Shown: positions 59,801 to 64,000 of the stretch, piece by piece
Position numbering within the stretch: the stretch's first letter is position 1
Layout of the letters: the number at the start of each line of letters is the position of its first letter
DNA from: Globodera rostochiensis
Lineage: Eukaryota > Nematoda > Chromadorea > Rhabditida > Heteroderidae
NCBI GenBank assembly: GCA_018350325.1
Contig: JAEVLN010000013.1
Span: 2,604,124 to 2,668,123 of the forward strand
Length of the DNA stretch: 64,000 bases
Reading direction: 5' to 3'
Program-made: the position numbers and the translations under genes
The notes under the pieces: generated by a model
What the model saw: only the letters and a program-made list of their open reading frames with translations
Told to the model about the DNA's origin: nothing
The model's database searches: none

Positions 59801-62277
59801 GGAGGGAGGTGGGACGGGGGAGGAGGGAGGAGGGAGGAGGGAGGGGGGAGGAGGAGGGTGGAGGTGGGAGGGGGGAGGGGGGGGAGGGAGGTGGGAGGGG
59901 GGAGGAGGGAGGGGGAGGTGGAGGGGGGAGGGGGGAGGAGGGAGGAGGGAGGGGGGAGGTGGGAGGGGGGAGGGGGAGGTGGGAGGGGGGAGGAGGGAGG
60001 TGGGACGGGGGAGGAGGGAGGAGGGAGGTGGACGGGGGAGGAGGGAGGAGGGAGGAGGGAGGGGGGAGGAGGGAGGGGGGAGGAGGGAGGTGGAGGTGGG
60101 AGGGGGGAGGGGGGGGGGAGGGAGGTGGGAGGGGGGAGGGGGGGGAGGAGGAGGGAGGAGGGGGAGGGAGGTGGGAGGGGGGAGGGGGGGGGGGAGGGAG
60201 GAGGGAGAGGGAGGGGGGAGGAGGGAGGGTGGAGGTGGGAGGGGGGGGGGGGGAGGTGGGAGGGGGAGGAGGGAGGTGGGAGGAGGGAGGAGGGAGGGGG
60301 GAGGAGGGAGGGTGGAGGTGGGAGGGGGGGGGGGGGGAGGGAGGAGGGAGGGGGGAGGGGGGGGGTCAGATGCCGGGCAAAAGGAATGCCAACTATTCGG
60401 TGTCTCTTCGAAAGTTAATAAATGCCCACAAAAGGAATTGTCTCGCGCCAGCGGCGCCATCGCCCTCAGCTACGGCGCCCATTCTAATTTGTGCGTCAAC
60501 CAAATCCGGCGGCACGGCACCCCCGCGCAAAAGGCCAAATATTTGCCCAAGGCATTTTGTCTCAATTCGCTTTTTCCTTTTTCTAACTTTCCCGGTCAGC
60601 TGTGCTCTGGAGAAGCCATTGGCGCATTGGCAATGAGTGAGACGAGTGCAGGCTCTGATGTTGTTTCGATGGTGGGGCGGGTGCTTAGGGAGGGAGGCGG
60701 ATGCGGGGGATGGGGGAGGGGGGCGGATGCGGGGGAGGAGGGCGATGCGGGGGCGGGGGAGGGGGGCGGATGCGGGGGCGGGGGAGGGGGCTGGAGGGGG
60801 GCGATGCGGGGGAGGAGGGCGGATGCGGGGGCGGGGGAGGGGGGCGGAAGAGGGGGGCGGATCGGGGGAGGAGGGCGGATGCGGGGGCGGGGGAGGGGGC
60901 TGGAGGGGGCGGGATGGGGGGAGGAGGGCGGATGCGGGGGCGGGGGAGGGGGGCGGAAGAGGGGGGCGGATGCGGGGGAGGAGGGCGGATGCGGGGGCGG
61001 AAGAGGGGGGCGGATGCGGGGGCGGGGGAGGGGGGCAAACGACCCGCGGTTATAATCCATTCCGTAATTGTTATTTTCCCGTTTCAAACTCGCATCATTT
61101 GTTTGATAACGAAACACATAATTTTCATTTTTGTTAGAAGTTGAGTGCGCATAAGACAGGCGATGGGCGTCACTTTGTGTTGAACGGCTCCAAGTTTTGG
61201 ATAACCAACGGACCGGATGCGGATGTTCTGGTGGTTTATGCAAAAACGAGCCCGGCCAAACATCAGCACGGAATCACGGCATTTATAGTGGAGAAGGTGG
61301 GGGAAGGATGGGAAAGTCCTTCGACGGACGATCACAATTTTGGACAAATTTCTGTGAAATGAAAGGACTTTCCGGGCTTTTCGCGCGCTCAGAAGCTGGA
61401 CAAGTTGGGAATGCGGGGCTCCAACACATGCGAACTGGTGTTCGACAACTGCGAAGTGCCCGGTAAGTTTTTGCGTCCGACTGCCCACGCCTTTGGACAT
61501 TTTTTAAGCGGAGAATATCCTTGGCGAGGAGGACAGAGGCGTGTACGTGCTGATGTCGGGGCTGGACTCTGAGCGACTCGTCCTTGCGGCGGGACCCCTC
61601 GGGTCGGCATGGATTTAAACTGCTGAAGGGCGAACGCCTCCCCCCCCCCCTTAGACTGATGCAGGCCGCCTGTGATGTCGCCTTTGAATATGCCCACTCG
61701 CGCATTGCCTTCAGCAGTCCCATCGGCACTTTTCAGGTAGAGAAAAGGGACAAATGGATCAGACAAAAGGGAAATGTTTGTCTCCCCCCACCCCTTATTG
61801 AAAATCGGGCAATTCTAAAAAGAGGACGAATATTCTGTCACCGTCCACAGCTAATGCAAGGGAAACTGGCGGACATGTACGTGCGTTTGTCCGCCTCCAG
61901 GGCGTATTTGTACACAATAGCACGAAACGCGGATTCGGATGAACTGCTCGGCGCAAAAGTATTTATTTCTCAAAACTTGGACGAACGGTGCTCTTCTGAA
62001 GGATTCGGCTGGAGTGATCCTCTTTTTGGCCGAGAATGCCACTCAGATGGCATTGGACGCCATTCAGGTCGATCAGATTGGTTGGAAGGGACTGATCGGA
62101 CAGACAAACGAACTGAATTTGGGCTTTGAGGTGTTGGGAGGCAACGGCTACATTAACGACTACCCCACGGGGCGTCTGCTCCGAGACGCGAAACTGTATG
62201 AAATTGGCGCCGGAACATCGGAAGTACGACGGCTGGTGATCGGAAGAGCGCTGAACAAAGAGTACATAATAAAATGA
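56829..62277 (+). CDS. ivd-1: Isovaleryl-CoA dehydrogenase, mitochondrial
   Basis: FAD enzyme of leucine breakdown. The first exon (56,829-57,014) encodes a basic, serine-rich mitochondrial presequence [20 protein letters not shown] and the mature start [17 protein letters not shown]. Then follow [146 protein letters not shown] (holding the glutamate used as catalytic base in this family), [40 protein letters not shown] and [20 protein letters not shown] through [13 protein letters not shown]. All family parts are present, so the gene should work if two G-rich introns (57,262-60,434; 60,672-61,137) are spliced. The junction near 57,030-57,095 is uncertain. Confidence 0.93.
57262..60365 (+). 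repeat. 3.1-kb G-rich purine array inside an ivd intron
   Basis: About 3,100 consecutive bases consist almost only of G and A, in words such as GGGAGGA, GGGAGGT and GGGAGGGG, with rare T (in GGTGGG) and C (in GACGGG). It starts right at the GTGGGAGG donor and fills nearly all of the 3,173-base intron. All three plus frames and one minus frame stay open for over 1,000 codons because stop codons cannot form from these words; these are not genes. Runs of G in groups of three or more continue throughout, so G-quadruplex and triplex formation are strongly favoured. Confidence 0.97.
60552..60599 (+). other. GC-AG intron in ivd
   Basis: 48 bases from AAG|GCATTTT to CGGTCAG lie between KYLPK and [12 protein letters not shown]. 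Family alignment leaves no room for the 16 in-frame residues it would encode. Being open and a multiple of three, retention would still be translatable. Confidence 0.75.
60672..61036 (+). repeat. Second G-rich minisatellite in the next GT-AG ivd intron
   Basis: About 365 bases of GGGGGAGGAGGGCGGATGC and GGGGGCGGGGGAGGGG words. It differs from the first array in having regular C (GGGCGGATGCGGGG). It starts at the GTGGGGCGGG donor of the intron 60,672-61,137. Confidence 0.93.
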
Positions 62278-62480
62278 TCGGCGGGACGCCGCTGATTTGT
62301 GAGGTTGGAAGAACATGGCAGGGCGACGGATGATAAAATCCTTGAAAGGATTGACATAATCATTCCTTTGCCCGTTACTCTGGATGATTGTTTGTTAAAA
62401 CTGAAATGGAAAGTGATCGCTAATCTCTCTCTCTGTCTGTCCTCCGTCTCTCCGTTTCTTTCTTTCCCTTTCTCTTCCAT

Positions 62481-63148
62481 TTATTGTCTCTCTTCTTCCG
62501 AACTTCGTCCAAATCGAATCAGAGGCACCGCATTGGCCGTCCGAATCTGAGCTCTTTTCCCGAACCGAATCAGTGGGGCGGCCCTTTCCGCTGGACGACG
62601 TCCGAATCGCATCAACGGAACAACGATCGACCGTTTGAAAAATCGGAAGGGATCAGCGGATGAAAGCTGAAATGAAAGGAATGGAGGAGGGGTGAAAGCT
62701 CCCCACGGATTGGGTGAAGGTCGTAGGTTCGAGTCCCACCCGCCGTCGGGGGTTGCCTCTTTAACTTGAGGAAAACTGACCGGCTTGAATCCTTCCATAA
62801 ATTGGTCATCCCCAGAACGTTTTTCGAATCGAATGATCGGTTCGGTGGACGGTGTCCTTTTCATGTATGACCAGGGCTGGTAGAACATCCGTTTTCCGCC
62901 TGAAGTCGAATTGCATTTGTCCACTCCCTTTTTATGGTACCTTTTTCCTCCAAAATTCGTAATTCGGCCGATTCGTAACTCTGCGCACTGACTGACGAAG
63001 AGATGAATAGCAGCGGGAGGAAGAGGAAGAGAGCGCGTGGAATGGCCGTGGGCACGGGCCAAGGTAAATAGCGGCGACGTGCGATGGGAGAGGTAAGGGA
63101 ACAACGGCTAACAATGCGTCGGATGGGCGGTGGACGCTGACGACTCAT
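62481..63148 (-). CDS. flp-13: FMRFamide-like neuropeptide precursor, FLP-13-like
   Basis: Three exons (63148-62941, 62899-62781, 62666-62481) join in phase to 170 residues. After a basic N-region, a hydrophobic run ALFLFLPLLFISSSVSAQ forms the signal peptide. Dibasic sites then release DPFRFF-KR, SIVVPLMRFG-RR, AAPLIRFG-KR and NAVPLIRFG-R, plus STEPIIRF-EKR, which lacks the amidation glycine. The APLIRFG and AVPLIRFG endings are the hallmark of nematode FLP-13 peptides, which act in neurons (in C. elegans, sleep-related quiescence). The second intron carries a B-box-like GGTTCGAGTCC on the plus strand. The gene ends convergently with ivd, 204 bp apart. Confidence 0.85.
62700..62760 (+). repeat. 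tRNA-derived fragment in a flp-13 intron
   Basis: GGTTCGAGTCCCACC at about 62,727-62,741 matches the pol III B-box/T-arm of tRNAs. No A-box or acceptor stem is found upstream, so it is a tRNA or SINE remnant, not a gene. Confidence 0.5.
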
Positions 63149-64000
63149 CCCCCAACAATAAATACAAAAGTGTCAATTGGAAATGGCAAATTGCTTGAAC
63201 AGTCTCCCCCCCCCCCCCGTCTCTAATTGCTAATTAAGCGGTGTGGGGGGGGGGAAGAATAAAGTAACGGGGGGGGGGGGGGGAATGGGGGGTAGGGGGG
63301 GGGGGGGGGGGCACTCACACTGCCGGCGGCGGGGGGACCCCGCCGCCATTCGAAAGCTCCGTCTGAAGATTTGTGCTATTTTTGGAATTCCATTTTTAGT
63401 AGGCTAGATCATTGCTTTAATCACAGAGCTTTTATAGCATCTTGGACAGCTCTGACGGCGAATCGTCGTCGCGAGTTGTCCTCTTCGGGTGGGTTTTGGG
63501 AATGGACATTTTCGGAATTCAGAAGGGTCGTCGGGGGGGGGGGGGGGGGGGGGGGTCCTTCCTCCCCTTTTCCTTTAAAACAGCAGATGCTCCAATGTTT
63601 ATTGGGTGTAAATGTTTTGAACGTTCCGCCACAACTCGGTTGATCTCAAAAACAGAGAAATATGTAATCCGACAACTTTGCGAGCGAGCGAATGTCCGAA
63701 GGGAGTCAAAACAATATGCCAACGGACCTTTAATTAATAAAAGCATTTTAGTAGCGGCGGAAGAGCACAAATCCGGTTACACAGCACTTTTCCGGATGAA
63801 AAAAGGAGTAAGAGTGCCATTGTTGTTCATTTCCGACGTTCGTCGCTTGGGGGGATGTCCCCCCTCGAGCGAAGACATACGTAATTCCTTTGGGAGGGGC
63901 TGAGACACACGATGTTTACAGAAACACTGTCCAATCAAAGATTGAACTGGAGTGAGTTGTTGCCTGCACCCTCCCTCCTAGTGAACAAAACTGAGAGGGG
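63149..64000. other. Poly-G-rich flank, no supported gene
   Basis: Long G-runs lie at about 63,270-63,310 and 63,530-63,560, and a C-run near 63,206. An open frame over 63,442-63,903 crosses a poly-G tract and has no known domain. It should include the flp-13 promoter to its left. Confidence 0.5.

Noticed and set aside
57103..61055. Open frames of 1,021-1,269 codons (plus) and 1,087 codons (minus) across the G-rich region
   Set aside because: They are a by-product of GGGAGG-type words that cannot form stop codons; known ivd exons flank the array with splice sites and the translations are glycine/glutamate or proline/serine noise.
63442..63903. 153-codon frame downstream of flp-13
   Set aside because: It crosses a poly-G tract of uncertain length and shows no known domain; not enough support.

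Overview
The window is nuclear DNA of a nematode. Genes are compact and intron-rich, with many introns of about 40-60 bases and splice acceptors next to start codons that suit spliced-leader trans-splicing. Several gene groups are spaced like nematode operons. The gene content includes an FLP-13-like neuropeptide precursor, a saposin-domain secreted protein and a CGH-1/DDX6 helicase. Several clear GC-AG introns and a heavy load of small DNA transposons would suit a plant-parasitic tylenchid such as a cyst nematode, but species assignment is inference.

Layout. 1-1.4 kb: foldback repeat carrying a hAT-like MITE. 1.4-3.1 kb (+): cgh-1/DDX6 helicase. 5.4-6.6 kb (-): WDR74/NSA1 ribosome-assembly protein. 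7.9-9.7 kb (-): probable NEPRO-like protein. 9.8-11.9 kb: TIR element and a 16-bp satellite. 12.1-12.4 kb (+): serine-rich 5' exons of an unknown gene. 13.3-13.8 kb (+): broken Argonaute PAZ fragment. 14.2-15.9 kb (+): arrestin-domain protein, convergent with RBM39 (16.0-19.2 kb, -). 20.5-23.7 kb (-): NAK-family kinase (AAK1/SEL-5). 23.7-31 kb: repeat-dense block of nested MITEs, foldbacks, tRNA-like arms and minisatellites. 31.7-32.1 kb (+): small secreted neuropeptide-like precursor. 33.1-35.5 kb (+): saposin-B proteins. 35.5-40.3 kb (-): RSR-2/SRRM2, COG8 and BUD31 in an operon-like row. 40.3-42.2 kb: repeats. 42.2-49.4 kb (+): NUP205 lacking its N-terminal part, then DUS3L. 49.7-56.2 kb (-): MoeA, RPA2 and AGS-3/LGN in a row. 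56.8-62.3 kb (+): isovaleryl-CoA dehydrogenase, interrupted by a 3.1-kb G-rich purine array in one intron and a second G-rich array in another. 62.5-63.1 kb (-): flp-13-like neuropeptide gene. 63.2-64 kb: poly-G tracts and no supported gene.

Most genes are housekeeping: pre-mRNA splicing (RBM39, RSR-2, BUD31), ribosome or tRNA maturation (WDR74, NEPRO-like, DUS3L), nuclear pore, Golgi tethering, DNA replication, molybdenum cofactor and leucine catabolism. The accessory material is repeat-derived. Gene models were assembled by hand from splice signals and family similarity recalled from knowledge; no database search was run. Exon ends given to the base were checked for reading phase. Those described as approximate were not.
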